The notes under the pieces: generated by a model | What the model was told of the DNA's origin: nothing | Seen by the model: only the letters and a program-made list of their open reading frames with translations | Database searches by the model: none | Translations under genes and position numbers: made by a program | Shown here: positions 52,773 to 62,649 of the stretch, piece after piece | How positions within the stretch are numbered: the first letter of the stretch is position 1 | Layout: each line of letters opens with the position of its first letter | Assembly (NCBI GenBank): GCA_018713725.1 | Contig: DVOJ01000013.1 | Span: 1 to 64,000, forward strand | Origin: Candidatus Caccopulliclostridium gallistercoris | GTDB lineage: Bacteria; Bacillota; Clostridia; Christensenellales; UBA1242 | Length of the DNA stretch: 64,000 bases | Direction of reading: 5' to 3'

Positions 52773-52810
52773 TAAAAGCAAAGGAAATTTACCTTTGCTT
52801 TTATTTTTTA
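52773..52810 (+). terminator. Terminator
   Basis: 12-bp stem (52773-52784 with 52792-52803), 7-nt loop, T run. Confidence 0.8.
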
Positions 52811-52868
52811 AACATAAAAAACGTTTTGAGCATAAAAGAATGTGTGATATTATATTTTTGGAGTTGTT

Positions 52869-53723
52869 ATGAAAGGTATAATTTTAACAGCAGGAAATGC
52901 TAAAAGGCTCAGGCCTATTACAGATTGTTTTGGAAAAGTTTTAGTGCCAATTTACGATAAACCTATGATTTTTTATGGGCTATCTATAATGGCAAAACTT
53001 GGAATTAGAGAAGTGGCCATTGTTTGTAATGAAAGAGATATAGATAGTTATAAAAATTTACTTGTTAATAAGTTTTCTAATTTTAAAATAGAACTTTTTA
53101 TTCAAAAAGAAGCTCTTGGCACTGCGCACGCAATAAGTTATGCAAAGGATTTTATCGGTTCCGACGATTTCACACTACTGTTTGGCGATAATATTTTTAT
53201 AATGCCAGATTTAAAAGAATATTTATTAGAAGCAAAAAATAATAATAAAGAAATTACATTATTTGCAAAAGAAGTTTCAGATCCAGAGCGCTTTGGCGTT
53301 ATTGAAAGTGATAAAAATAATAACATAATTTCAATAGAAGAAAAACCTAAAAATCCAAAAACAAATCTTGCTTCAACAGGGCTATATATTTGTGCAAATA
53401 GCGTAAAAGAAAAACTAGAAAACGTAAAGCTATCCGCGCGCGGCGAGTACGAATTTACAGACGTAATTACTGAATGTGTTAAGAATAAAACGGCAAAAGT
53501 TTGCGTCTTGCCAAGTGAGTGCGAGTGGCTAGATACTGGCACTTTTGACTCTCTTTTAGATTGTAGCACGTTAGTTAAAGATTACGAGAAAAAACGCGGC
53601 CTATATGCCTGTTTAGAACTAGACCTTCTTAATGAAAACATTATAAGTAAAACAGAGTTTGAAAAACTTATTGAGCATTATTCAGAAGACTATAAAAATA
53701 GAATTTTAAGCACCTTAAAATAA
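52869..53723 (+). CDS. Sugar-1-phosphate nucleotidyltransferase, RmlA-like
   Basis: 284 residues of the RmlA/GalU type, joining NTP and hexose-1-phosphate. LLFGDNIF carries the metal-binding Asp, followed by ERFGVIE, EEKPKNP, STGLY, ARGEYEFTDV and EWLDTGT, as in glucose-1-phosphate thymidylyltransferases. The nucleotide loop, normally GGxGTRLxP, reads AGNAKRLRP here, an unusual version. GGAG precedes the ATG. No sugar-pathway genes adjoin it, so the product sugar is unknown. Confidence 0.85.
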   Translation: MKGIILTAGNAKRLRPITDCFGKVLVPIYDKPMIFYGLSIMAKLGIREVAIVCNERDIDSYKNLLVNKFSNFKIELFIQKEALGTAHAISYAKDFIGSDDFTLLFGDNIFIMPDLKEYLLEAKNNNKEITLFAKEVSDPERFGVIESDKNNNIISIEEKPKNPKTNLASTGLYICANSVKEKLENVKLSARGEYEFTDVITECVKNKTAKVCVLPSECEWLDTGTFDSLLDCSTLVKDYEKKRGLYACLELDLLNENIISKTEFEKLIEHYSEDYKNRILSTLK

Positions 53724-53781
53724 ATTTTGACTATTGACAAAATGCTAATTTTATTATATCCTATACCTAGGAGATAGGTTT

Positions 53782-54126
53782 ATGAAAATATATAAAGAAA
53801 TTAAAAATTTAGCAGGTGTTGGGCAATTTAACGACATAGAAATTTGCGAAGACGTTAATGGCAATTTTAGCCCAGTATTTATTAAAAATACGGAAAAGGT
53901 TGTTTATAGATATGCTCCAAAGGAATTTGTTCCATTTTTACTTGCAATAAATTCCTTAGATGAAAACTTTTTTGAAAAAATCAACGATAACTATAAAAAA
54001 TTTAGTTATGCATGTTCTTTAATGGCTGAAAATAGCGGAGAGAACCATTTAAAGCAAAAAGAATTTTTAGACCACTGTAAAAAAATACTTTTAAGAAAGC
54101 AAATTAACGCCGTTTGCAAAGAGTAG
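53782..54126 (+). CDS. Hypothetical protein, 114 aa
   Basis: Soluble, mixed composition, two Cys near the C-terminus, no recognised domain. AGGAGATAGG directly upstream supports it, as does a TTGACA at 53734. The branched element 4 follows 21 bp after its stop. Function unknown. Confidence 0.65.
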   Translation: MKIYKEIKNLAGVGQFNDIEICEDVNGNFSPVFIKNTEKVVYRYAPKEFVPFLLAINSLDENFFEKINDNYKKFSYACSLMAENSGENHLKQKEFLDHCKKILLRKQINAVCKE

Positions 54127-54147
54127 TATTAATATAATTAAGTATTG

Positions 54148-54277
54148 TTAGGCTGTACATTTAGCCGAGCGAGACAAGGCTCGTAAAATACCCCAAAGCA
54201 GGAGTTTAGTGACCTAAATGACTGTTTTGGGGTGTTTTACAGTAAACGAAATATCGCGTAGTTTTTCTACAGCCTAA
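54148..54277. repeat. Branched inverted-repeat element 4
   Basis: 10-bp outer stem (54148-54157 with 54268-54277) encloses a 5-bp hairpin (54166-54170 with 54179-54183), a 19-bp hairpin with two G.U pairs (54183-54201 with 54222-54240) capped by a 5-bp stem (54205-54209 with 54214-54218), and a weak third arm. It fills almost the whole spacer before rsmE. Confidence 0.75.
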
Positions 54278-54293
54278 AATTAGGGATTTTTTC

Positions 54294-54322
54294 TTGTGTT
54301 TTTTACTAATATATTGTAAAAT
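54294..54322 (+). promoter_or_regulatory. rsmE promoter, leaderless type
   Basis: TTGTGT (54294-54299), 17-bp spacer, TAAAAT (54317-54322). Expected +1 is the A of the ATG at 54329. Confidence 0.7.
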
Positions 54323-54328
54323 AATTTC

Positions 54329-55030
54329 ATGAAAAGATTTTACGAAAAAGACGTTTTTAAAACGAATAAAATTACAGGGGAAGAGTTCAAACATTTAAAA
54401 AATGTACTAAGATGTGACGTAGGAGAAGAAATAATTTGTTTGAATGGCGACGGCAACGAATATATTTCAGAAATAACTAGAATTGCCGACGGCTTTGCAG
54501 AAATAAAGATTAAAGAAGTAAAAAAATGTATGCGCGACCCTAAAATTAATATTACAGTTTTTATGGGGCTTCCTAAGGGTGATAAATTTGAATTTTTAAT
54601 TCAAAAACTATCTGAACTTGGCGTAAGTAATTTAATTCCTTTTGAAAGCTCTTTTACTATTGCAAAACCAAAGGATAAAAAACTAGACCGTTATAAAAAA
54701 CTTGCAGTAGAAGCTTGCAAACAGTGCGGAAGAAGTAAACCTTTAAACGTTAAGGAGTGTATAACGTTTAAAAATTTACTTGAAAACGTTAAAAATTATG
54801 AGACGTGTTATTTTGCTTATGAAAATTCTTTAGAAGGGAATTTTGACGACGTAAAAGGGCAGCAGAACGTTGCAGTAATTATTGGCGCAGAAGGCGGCTT
54901 TTCAGAAGAAGAGGCTAAAAAGCTAATTTTGGCAGGAGTAAAAGAAGTAAGTTTAGGAAGAAGGATACTTAGGTGTGAGACGGCTCCAATTTTTGCCGTT
55001 TCAGTAATAAATTATTTAACCAACAATTAA
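54329..55030 (+). CDS. rsmE: 16S rRNA m3U1498 methyltransferase
   Basis: 233-residue SPOUT-class methyltransferase. N-terminal PUA-like domain (LKNVLRCDVGEEIICLNGDG), AVEACKQCGRSKPL, and the SAM knot IIGAEGGFSEEE with SLGRRILRCETAPI. No ribosome site; leaderless transcript predicted. mtaB follows after 11 bp with its own AAAGGAA, as often in Firmicutes. Confidence 0.96.
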   Translation: MKRFYEKDVFKTNKITGEEFKHLKNVLRCDVGEEIICLNGDGNEYISEITRIADGFAEIKIKEVKKCMRDPKINITVFMGLPKGDKFEFLIQKLSELGVSNLIPFESSFTIAKPKDKKLDRYKKLAVEACKQCGRSKPLNVKECITFKNLLENVKNYETCYFAYENSLEGNFDDVKGQQNVAVIIGAEGGFSEEEAKKLILAGVKEVSLGRRILRCETAPIFAVSVINYLTNN

Positions 55031-55041
55031 AGGAAAAAATT

Positions 55042-56331
55042 ATGAAAATTTGTATTCACACACTTGGCTGCAAAGTAAACCAATATGAAAGCGACGTGCT
55101 TGCCGAGTGCCTTAGAAAACTTGGGCATGAAGTTAGCACAGAGTTAGAAATTGCAGACGTATATATTTTAAATTCTTGCGCCGTAACAAATGAAGCGGAA
55201 AGAAAGAGTAGGCAGGCTATATCTAAATTTTACGCCCTAAACCCTAACGCCAGAGTGCTTGTTTGCGGCTGCGCTAGTGAGAAGGACGATTCTCAGTTTT
55301 CCGCACTTAAAAATGTGAACTACGTTTCCGGCGTTGCTAACAAAATGAAACTGATAGAAAAGTTAGAAGAAGACGGTGCGGAAATAGACCCGCTTCCAAC
55401 GGCTTACGAAAACTTTGGGCTTTCTACGTCTTCAAACACTCGCGCATATGTCAAAATTCAAGATGGTTGCAATAACTTTTGTTCATATTGCATAATTCCG
55501 TATTTAAGGGGAAGAAGTAGAAGCCGAGATATTGTAAGCATATTAAACGAAGTTGAAGGGCTTGTATCCGGCGCTGTAAACGAAGATAAACCATACATTA
55601 ATGAGATAGTTCTTACAGGAATAAACCTTTCCGATTTTAAAATAGACGGTAAAAGTGGTCTTATTACACTACTGAAAGAACTTGACAAATTTAGTGTTAG
55701 AATAAGACTCGGAAGTTTAGAACAAGGGCTTATTTCGGACGAGTTTTTAAAGGAAGCAAAAAGCCTTCAAAATTTTTGCCCGCACTTTCACTTATCCATG
55801 CAGAGCGGTAGCAACACCGTGCTAAAACGCATGAACAGGAAGTATACAAAGCGCGAATACTTAAAATCCGTAAAAAAAATTAGAAAGTATTTTGAAAATC
55901 CTGCAATTACCACAGACGTTATAGTCGGCTTTTTAGGAGAAACGAACAAGGAGTTTAAGGAAACTTTAAAAACAATAAAAAAAGCAAAATTTGCTAGTAT
56001 GCACATTTTTCCATACTCTCTTAGAACTGGCACAGTTGCGGAAAAAATGCTTTTAAACGGTAAATATTCCTTAGTAGCTGGCGAAATAGTTAAAAAGCGT
56101 GTAAAAAAGCTTGAAAAGTTAAATAGAAAGCTAAAAAAGAGATATCTTTTAAGCATATCGGGAAAAACTTTTCAAATGCTTGTGGAAACTGTGCACGACG
56201 GATATCTTGTAGGGCATACGGAAAATTTTGTAAAGTGCTATCTTCCTGCGGACAACGTAGAACTAAATACTTTGCAAAGCGTGGAAATTGTGGAGCCTTA
56301 TAAAGACGGCGCGTTAGTTAAACTAAATTAA
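55042..56331 (+). CDS. mtaB: tRNA t6A37 methylthiotransferase MtaB
   Basis: 429 residues. UPF0004 domain with cluster Cys in HTLGCKVNQYESD, SCAVTNEAE and VCGCASE; radical-SAM core with the CxxxCxxC motif CNNFCSYC and PYLRGRSRSR; C-terminal TRAM-like domain. It adds a methylthio group to t6A37 to give ms2t6A in ANN-decoding tRNAs. Coupled to rsmE. Confidence 0.95.
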   Translation: MKICIHTLGCKVNQYESDVLAECLRKLGHEVSTELEIADVYILNSCAVTNEAERKSRQAISKFYALNPNARVLVCGCASEKDDSQFSALKNVNYVSGVANKMKLIEKLEEDGAEIDPLPTAYENFGLSTSSNTRAYVKIQDGCNNFCSYCIIPYLRGRSRSRDIVSILNEVEGLVSGAVNEDKPYINEIVLTGINLSDFKIDGKSGLITLLKELDKFSVRIRLGSLEQGLISDEFLKEAKSLQNFCPHFHLSMQSGSNTVLKRMNRKYTKREYLKSVKKIRKYFENPAITTDVIVGFLGETNKEFKETLKTIKKAKFASMHIFPYSLRTGTVAEKMLLNGKYSLVAGEIVKKRVKKLEKLNRKLKKRYLLSISGKTFQMLVETVHDGYLVGHTENFVKCYLPADNVELNTLQSVEIVEPYKDGALVKLN

Positions 56332-56355
56332 TCGACAAAATAAGCGTGAATAAAC

Positions 56356-56385
56356 TTGCGTTTTATAATAAAATTTTGGTATACT
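56356..56385 (+). promoter_or_regulatory. plsX operon promoter
   Basis: TTGCGT (56356-56361), 18-bp spacer ending TGG, TATACT (56380-56385); start near 56392, leader ends in GGGGGAAAG. No FapR palindrome was recognised. Confidence 0.6.
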
Positions 56386-56423
56386 AATTAAGTTAATTAT
56401 TTTAAGTTTTTTTTGGGGGAAAG

Positions 56424-57437
56424 ATGAAAATTGTAATAGATGCCTTTGGGGGAGATTATTCTCCGGGGGAAATTATAGAAGGTGCAGTTTTATCCGTTAA
56501 AAAATATAGCGATTTAACAATAATTTTAACGGGTAAATTGGGCGAAATAGATAAATATTTTACCACACACAAACTAAGCCGTGAAAGGATTGAAATTGTG
56601 GACGCGCCTGACGTTATAGATGCTAACGAAGCTCCAACAACGGCAATTAAGCGCGAAGGCACGTCGCTTGGCGAAGCGTTTAATATTTTGAAAGTTGATA
56701 GCAGTGTAGACGCACTTATTTCTTGTGGAAATACAGGTGCAATTCTAGCCGGCGGTTTTTTAAAGATTGGTAGAATTAAAGGAATATCTCGCCCAGCGCT
56801 CGCGCCGTTTTTGCCAACTAAAAAGGGAACTAACGTTCTTTTAATAGACTGTGGTGCTAACGCCGATTGCAAACCTATAAACCTTGCGCACTTTGCAGTT
56901 ATGGGGTCTATATACTACTCAGAAATAAAGGGTGTTGAAAGACCAAAAGTAGCACTTTTAAGTAACGGCACAGAAGAGCATAAGGGAAACGAGCTTGTTA
57001 AGGAAGCGTATAAACTATTAGAAAAACTACCAATAAACTTTGTAGGCAACATTGAAGCAAGGGACATAATTTCCGGCGATGTGGACGTTGTGGTTACAGA
57101 CGGTTTTACTGGAAACGTTGCATTAAAGAGCATAGAAGGCGCAGTAAAACTTGCCATGAACGAAATTAAAACAGCAATAAAGTCTAGTGCTGTATCAATG
57201 TTTGGCGCGCTATTTTTAAAGGGTGCGTTTAAAAAAGTTAAAAGCACTATGGATTATAAAAAGTATGGTGGTTCGCCATTTTTAGGAACAAAAAAGTTAA
57301 TCATAAAATCTCATGGCGACACCAAACGTGAAACGCTCTGCTTCGCCGTAGACCTTGCGTATGACTCTGCAAAACTAAACATAAATTCAAAATTTCAAGA
57401 AGCGTTTTCTAAATTAGAAATTAGCGAGGAAACATGA
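56424..57437 (+). CDS. plsX: Phosphate acyltransferase PlsX
   Basis: 337 residues, converting acyl-ACP to acyl-phosphate for phospholipid synthesis. IDAFGGDYSPGEII at the start (usual DxMGGD), AIKREGTSLGEAF, SCGNTGAILAG, DCGANADCKP and the VVTDGFTGNVALKSIEG signature. The acpP gene usually found between plsX and rnc is missing; rnc overlaps the stop by 4 bp. Confidence 0.96.
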   Translation: MKIVIDAFGGDYSPGEIIEGAVLSVKKYSDLTIILTGKLGEIDKYFTTHKLSRERIEIVDAPDVIDANEAPTTAIKREGTSLGEAFNILKVDSSVDALISCGNTGAILAGGFLKIGRIKGISRPALAPFLPTKKGTNVLLIDCGANADCKPINLAHFAVMGSIYYSEIKGVERPKVALLSNGTEEHKGNELVKEAYKLLEKLPINFVGNIEARDIISGDVDVVVTDGFTGNVALKSIEGAVKLAMNEIKTAIKSSAVSMFGALFLKGAFKKVKSTMDYKKYGGSPFLGTKKLIIKSHGDTKRETLCFAVDLAYDSAKLNINSKFQEAFSKLEISEET

Positions 57438-58084
57438 AAGAGAATTTGAATAGAGTTAAGGATTATACTTTTAAAAATCCAAAGCTTTTAGAGCGCGCTT
57501 TAACACATAGTTCATATTCCAAGGAAAACTACGAGCGCTTAGAGTTCTTAGGGGATAGTATTCTAGATTTTATTGTAGGAGACTTTCTTTACGAGCGTGT
57601 GGAAGACGGCGAAGGCAAGCTCTCTAAGCTAAGGGCAAGCTTTGTTTCAGAACAATATCTTCATAAAATTTTTGACGAGCTTAATATTTCTAAATACGTT
57701 AAGCTTGGCAAAAGTTACAAAACTGAATTAACTAAGGCGGTTAAGGCAGACATTTTTGAAGCTATTGTTGCTAGCATCTACTTAGATGGTGGGCTAGACG
57801 AAGCTAAAAAGTTTATAGTTTCTACTTTAAAGCTTGGAAATTATAAAACTATAAAAAATTTAGATTATAAATCTCAAATTCAAGAGTACTATCAAAGCCT
57901 AGATAAGAAGAACAAAATTACATATAAGCTTTTGTCGCAGGAAGGTTCGCCGCATAAGCCAACGTTTAATGTTGGGGTGTTTTTGAATAAAGAGCAGATT
58001 GGCTCAGGCACAGGCACGTCTAAACACGAAGCAGAACAAAAGGGTGCGGAAAGCATTATAAAGAAAATAAGAAAGGCTAAATAA
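57434..58084 (+). CDS. rnc: Ribonuclease III
   Basis: 216 residues. RNase III domain with ERLEFLGDSILDFIV (about residues 33-47) and a second acidic Mg-ligand stretch KADIFEAIVASIYLD; C-terminal dsRNA-binding domain (SQIQEYYQSL to KHEAEQKGAESII). Processes rRNA and structured mRNAs. ATGA overlap with plsX; smc follows after 10 bp. Confidence 0.96.
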   Translation: MKENLNRVKDYTFKNPKLLERALTHSSYSKENYERLEFLGDSILDFIVGDFLYERVEDGEGKLSKLRASFVSEQYLHKIFDELNISKYVKLGKSYKTELTKAVKADIFEAIVASIYLDGGLDEAKKFIVSTLKLGNYKTIKNLDYKSQIQEYYQSLDKKNKITYKLLSQEGSPHKPTFNVGVFLNKEQIGSGTGTSKHEAEQKGAESIIKKIRKAK

Positions 58085-58094
58085 AGGGGAAAAT

Positions 58095-61000
58095 ATGTAT
58101 TTCAAACAGATACAAATTGCGGGGTTTAAATCCTTTGCAGATAAAACGGAAATTAAGTTTGATGACGGTGTAACCGCCATAGTTGGTCCTAACGGTTGCG
58201 GAAAAAGTAACGTTTCCGATGCTATTCGTTGGGTGCTTGGTGAGCAAAGTTCTAAAATGCTTCGTGGTACAACCATGCAAGACGTTATTTTTAACGGAAC
58301 GGAAAAGAGAAAAAGCCTTTCTTACTGCGAAGTAACGCTTACTTTTAACAACCAAGATAGGTTCTTTAATTTTGATTACGACGAACTTGCAATAACAAGA
58401 AAACTCTACCGCTCGGGCGAAAGTGAATACTTATTAAACAGAAACCCATGTAGGTTAAAAGATATTGTAAACATTCTTTACGATTCAGGTATTGGTAAAG
58501 ACGGTTATTCTATTATCGGACAAGGTAAAGTTGAAGAGATTATCTCATCGAAACCAGAAAACAGACGTGCAATATTTGAAGAAGCTGCCGGCATTGCGGG
58601 ATATAAATCTAGAAAGGTTGAGGCAGAAAGAAAACTTGATAGAACGCGTGAAAACCTAACTCGTCTTCGCGATATTATAGGAGAAATAGATAGGCAGCTT
58701 GGGCCGCTTAGAAAGCAAGCAGAAGTGGCTAAAAAATTCCTAGAACTTAAAGGCGTGTTAAAGGATTTAGAAGTAAACGCCTACCTTTATCAGTTCGACC
58801 ATGCTAGCGCCACAAAGGAGCAAATTAACGTAAAATTAAACGCAATACTAGAAGAGCTTTCTTTAAGGCAAACAGAGCTTGTTACGTTAAATGCTAAGTA
58901 TTCCGACAACATGGAGCAAGTGGCAAATTTAGATAAAAAGATGAACGAACTTCACGAAGAGATTTTAGCACTTACTGTAAACATAGAAAAGCAGGCAGGG
59001 GAAACAAAACTTATTCGTGAAAGAATAAACCATATAAACGAGCAAAACGATAAAATAGAACTTGAAATTTTAAATTCAGAAAACACCATTAAAAAGCTAA
59101 CTGCGGAAAAAGAATATAAAGAAAACAGAACGCAGGAGCTAAAAGAAAACTTAAAAGCGCTAAATTTAACTCAGGAAGAAATTAGCAGAGACTATTTAAA
59201 GATAGTAGACGAAATTACAAAAACGGAAAATGAAGCGGAAGAAAGCCAGCAAAGTATTATAAATGAGCTAGATAAGCTTTCCGATATAAAGAGCGACATC
59301 TCACGTTTTGAAGCGCAAAGAGACTTATTAAAAACAAACCTTAGTCAAAATAAAGAAAAACTTTCTAGCCTAGAAGTAAGAAGAAAAGAACAAGAAACTA
59401 GCTACAATTCTAGCAAAGAAGCTTATGAAAAGTTAAATAAAACAAAACAAGAAGTAAGCAAAGCTTATGCTGAAAAGAAGTTCAGGGTAGATAGCCTTAT
59501 TTCTGAAATATCCGACGAAGAGCAGGAAAAGCATAACATTAGTGCTAGAATTCAGGTGTATGAGAATAGAAGAAAACTTCTTTCTGATATGCAGGCGGAA
59601 TACGAAGGCTATGCGTATGCCGTTAAAAAACTTTTAAAGGAAGCTGAGAAAAATTCTGGAATAAAATCTAGAATGGTGGGCGTGCTTGCGTCGCAAATTA
59701 AAGTGCCGGAAAAGTTTGAAACAGCAATAGAAGTAGCTCTTGGCAACGCCGTTCAAAACATCATCACCTTTGATGAAAACGGCGCTAAGGATTTAATTAA
59801 TTTCTTAAAGCAAAATAGTTTTGGTAGGGCAACTTTCCTTCCAATTTCTTCTATGAAGCCAAGAAGAATTAGTCCGGAAGATAGAAGAGCAATACTTTCT
59901 CAGGGTTCTTTCGGCGTGGCTAGTGAAATTATTAGTTTTAGTCCTGAGATTCAAAACGTTATAGAAAACTTACTTGGTGCTACCGTAATTGTAGACACGT
60001 TAGAAACTGCGGTAAAACTTGCTAAAAACACCAGATTTTCATTTAAAATTGTAACGCTTGACGGCGATATTGTTAATCCAACCGGTTCTATGACTGGTGG
60101 TTCTAAAAAGGCGGAAGCTTCTAACCTTATAAGCCGTGAAAGAGAGATAGGTACGCTTGGAACAGAAATAGAAAAGTGTAAACAAGAGCTTGTTAAAAAG
60201 GCTGAATACATTAAAAATCTTACGGAAGAGCTATTTAATACTAAAAAACTTGTAGGCGAACTTGAAACGAAGAAATCTGACGTAGAAGTTGAAGAAGCAA
60301 AAGAGAGAGAAAAGGCGGAAGCACTAGGTTTAATTTTAACGCAGTTAAACAATGAAAAATTAAGCCTTGAAAGCGATATAGAAAAGCTTACTTCTCAAAT
60401 AGACTATTTAGAAAGCGAGCTTTCTGGAAAGAGCATAGACACGAACTTTAAAGGCAAGGTAAGCGAAAATCAACAAGAGAGCAAAAACAAGGCAAACGCA
60501 CTAAAAGAGCAGAGGGAAAAATTAAATTCTGATTTAACAACTGTTCGCGTTAAAATTGCTTCAATAGAAGCAGAAATCACGTCACTTGAAAGCGATTTAA
60601 ATAGAATTAAACTTCAAATTTCAGAAACGCTTCAAGCGGAAAATACAAATAGAGCAGAGCTTGAAAAGAACAAAACGCTGGTGGAAGAAGCGGAAGCCAT
60701 GATAAAGGCTCAAATTGAAGCAAACACATCAGTTGAAGCTAAGGCAAAACTAGATTCAATAAAGCAGGAGCAGGAAGATATTGAAAATAGAAAAACAAAT
60801 CTTCAATCAGAGCTAAAAGTGTTTGAAGAAAAGAGAACTGTGCTTCTAGACGAATTAAGCAAGATAAACGAAAAGAAATATAATCAAGAAATGCTTTTAA
60901 GTAAAGTGGATTCCGACTTAGAGCAGATGCAAGAACGCATCTTTGAAGAATACTCCTTAACTTATCAAACGTGCCTTGAATTTAAAAGACCAGATTTCAA

Positions 61001-61697
61001 CATTGAAGAAGGCATGCCAGAAATTAGCAGAATAAAGAAGGAAATTCAAAAACTTGGCTACGTTAACGTGAACGCCATTGAAGATAGCAAAACACTTCTT
61101 GAAAGATATGAAGAACTTTCAACGCAGGAAGCGGATTTAAGTAAGGCAGAAGAAGATTTGAATCAAATAATCTCCGAGCTTTCCACAGAAATGGCAACGC
61201 GTTTTGAAACTCAGTTCAATAAAATTAATGAAAACTTTAAAACCACATTCCGCGAACTTTTTGGCGGTGGAAATGCAAGGCTTGAACTTACAGAAGCGGA
61301 CAACCTTTTAGAAGCAGGTGTAGATATAGTAGCTGAGCCGCCAGGCAAAAAGCTTCAAAACATAACGCTACTTAGCGGTGGTGAAAAGGCTTTAACTGCT
61401 ATTGCAATACTGTTTGCAATACTAAAATTAAAGCCAATGCCATTCTGTTTACTAGACGAAATAGAAGCGGCGCTAGACGAAGCAAACGTAGAAAGGTTTG
61501 CTCAGTATTTAAAGCGTTTCTCTAAGGTTACGCAATTTATAGTTATCACGCACAGAAAGCCAACCATGGAACTAGCCGATAGCCTATACGGCGTTACAAT
61601 GGAAGAAAAGGGCGTTTCTAAAATGGTATCTGTTAAGCTTAGCGAAGCGGTTAAGAATGTTAAAGGTCAGGAGGAATTAAGTAGTGGGGCTGTTTAA
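58095..61697 (+). CDS. smc: Chromosome segregation protein SMC
   Basis: 1200 residues. Walker A GPNGCGKSN (about residues 31-39), long coiled coils (about 165-500 and 680-1010), hinge (about 515-660, SRMVGVLASQI to GSMTGGSKK), and C-terminal ABC signature LLSGGEKALTA with Walker B PFCLLDEIEAALDE. It compacts and separates origins with ScpAB. AAGGGGAAAAT precedes the ATG. The ftsY start and ribosome site lie inside its 3' end. Confidence 0.97.
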   Translation: MYFKQIQIAGFKSFADKTEIKFDDGVTAIVGPNGCGKSNVSDAIRWVLGEQSSKMLRGTTMQDVIFNGTEKRKSLSYCEVTLTFNNQDRFFNFDYDELAITRKLYRSGESEYLLNRNPCRLKDIVNILYDSGIGKDGYSIIGQGKVEEIISSKPENRRAIFEEAAGIAGYKSRKVEAERKLDRTRENLTRLRDIIGEIDRQLGPLRKQAEVAKKFLELKGVLKDLEVNAYLYQFDHASATKEQINVKLNAILEELSLRQTELVTLNAKYSDNMEQVANLDKKMNELHEEILALTVNIEKQAGETKLIRERINHINEQNDKIELEILNSENTIKKLTAEKEYKENRTQELKENLKALNLTQEEISRDYLKIVDEITKTENEAEESQQSIINELDKLSDIKSDISRFEAQRDLLKTNLSQNKEKLSSLEVRRKEQETSYNSSKEAYEKLNKTKQEVSKAYAEKKFRVDSLISEISDEEQEKHNISARIQVYENRRKLLSDMQAEYEGYAYAVKKLLKEAEKNSGIKSRMVGVLASQIKVPEKFETAIEVALGNAVQNIITFDENGAKDLINFLKQNSFGRATFLPISSMKPRRISPEDRRAILSQGSFGVASEIISFSPEIQNVIENLLGATVIVDTLETAVKLAKNTRFSFKIVTLDGDIVNPTGSMTGGSKKAEASNLISREREIGTLGTEIEKCKQELVKKAEYIKNLTEELFNTKKLVGELETKKSDVEVEEAKEREKAEALGLILTQLNNEKLSLESDIEKLTSQIDYLESELSGKSIDTNFKGKVSENQQESKNKANALKEQREKLNSDLTTVRVKIASIEAEITSLESDLNRIKLQISETLQAENTNRAELEKNKTLVEEAEAMIKAQIEANTSVEAKAKLDSIKQEQEDIENRKTNLQSELKVFEEKRTVLLDELSKINEKKYNQEMLLSKVDSDLEQMQERIFEEYSLTYQTCLEFKRPDFNIEEGMPEISRIKKEIQKLGYVNVNAIEDSKTLLERYEELSTQEADLSKAEEDLNQIISELSTEMATRFETQFNKINENFKTTFRELFGGGNARLELTEADNLLEAGVDIVAEPPGKKLQNITLLSGGEKALTAIAILFAILKLKPMPFCLLDEIEAALDEANVERFAQYLKRFSKVTQFIVITHRKPTMELADSLYGVTMEEKGVSKMVSVKLSEAVKNVKGQEELSSGAV

Positions 61698-62580
61698 AAA
61701 AATAGCTGAAGCGTTAAGAAAAACACGTGAAGCTTTTAGAAGAAAATTGGACGCCTTGTTTAGCCATGGCGAATTAAACGACGAATTCTATGAAGAACTA
61801 GAAGATATATTAATTTCTTCTGACGTTGGAGTAGAGTCTGCTATGGAAATTTGCGAAGAGTTAAGAACTAGGGCTAGAAAGGAAAAGTTAAGAACGGCAG
61901 AAGATGTTCGCGGGCTTTTAAAAGAAATTATAGAAGAAGATATGCAGGCTGAAAATGATTTTAAAATTGAATATCCTGCTGTAATTACCATTGTTGGTGT
62001 AAATGGCGTGGGTAAAACCACAAGCATAGGAAAGCTTGCAAACTACTTTAAAAATCAAAAAAAGGACGTATGCCTTGTTGCAGGCGACACTTTCCGTGCT
62101 GCTGCAAGCGAGCAACTTTCCGAGTGGGCGGCTAGAAATAAGGTGAGAGTAATTAAGCACGAAGAAGGCGCAGACGCTGCCGCCGTTGTGTTTGACGGAA
62201 TTACAAGCGCCAAGGCTCGTAAAACAGACGTTTTGATAGTGGACACAGCAGGTAGGCTTCACACCAAAACAAATTTAATGGAAGAACTTGGGAAAATTAA
62301 CCGTGTTATAGAGCGTGAATATCCAGAGGCAAATAAATATACATTTATAGTTTTAGATGCTACCACTGGTCAAAACGCGTTATCTCAAATAGAACACTTT
62401 AATGAATACGTAGACCTAGACGGTATAATTCTTACCAAACTAGACGGCACAGCCAAGGGCGGCGTTGTAATTACTATTTCTCGAGAATATAATCTTCCAG
62501 TTGTATTTATTGGTGTGGGTGAAGGAATAAACGATTTAGAAGAATTTAATGCCAAAGATTTTGCAGATAATTTATTTTAA
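61684..62580 (+). CDS. ftsY: Signal recognition particle receptor FtsY
   Basis: 298 residues, N and G domains only; the acidic A domain is reduced to a short basic start. GVNGVGKTTSIGKLA, DTFRAAASEQL, DTAGRLHTKTNLMEEL and TKLDGTAKGG are the SRP-GTPase motifs. GTG start 9 nt after AGGAGG in the smc coding region, with a 14-bp overlap, so it is coupled to smc. ffh is not adjacent. Confidence 0.96.
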   Translation: MGLFKKIAEALRKTREAFRRKLDALFSHGELNDEFYEELEDILISSDVGVESAMEICEELRTRARKEKLRTAEDVRGLLKEIIEEDMQAENDFKIEYPAVITIVGVNGVGKTTSIGKLANYFKNQKKDVCLVAGDTFRAAASEQLSEWAARNKVRVIKHEEGADAAAVVFDGITSAKARKTDVLIVDTAGRLHTKTNLMEELGKINRVIEREYPEANKYTFIVLDATTGQNALSQIEHFNEYVDLDGIILTKLDGTAKGGVVITISREYNLPVVFIGVGEGINDLEEFNAKDFADNLF

Positions 62581-62606
62581 TAATTAATTAATAATTAAAT
62601 TTAATA

Positions 62607-62644
62607 AAAAAATAAGCGAAAATTCATTTTTTCGCTTATTTTTT
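62607..62644. terminator. Terminator after ftsY
   Basis: 16-bp A/T-rich stem with a GCG/CGC core (62607-62622 with 62629-62644), 6-nt loop; works on both strands and also follows the minus-strand LRR gene. Confidence 0.8.
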
Positions 62645-62649
62645 ATAAA

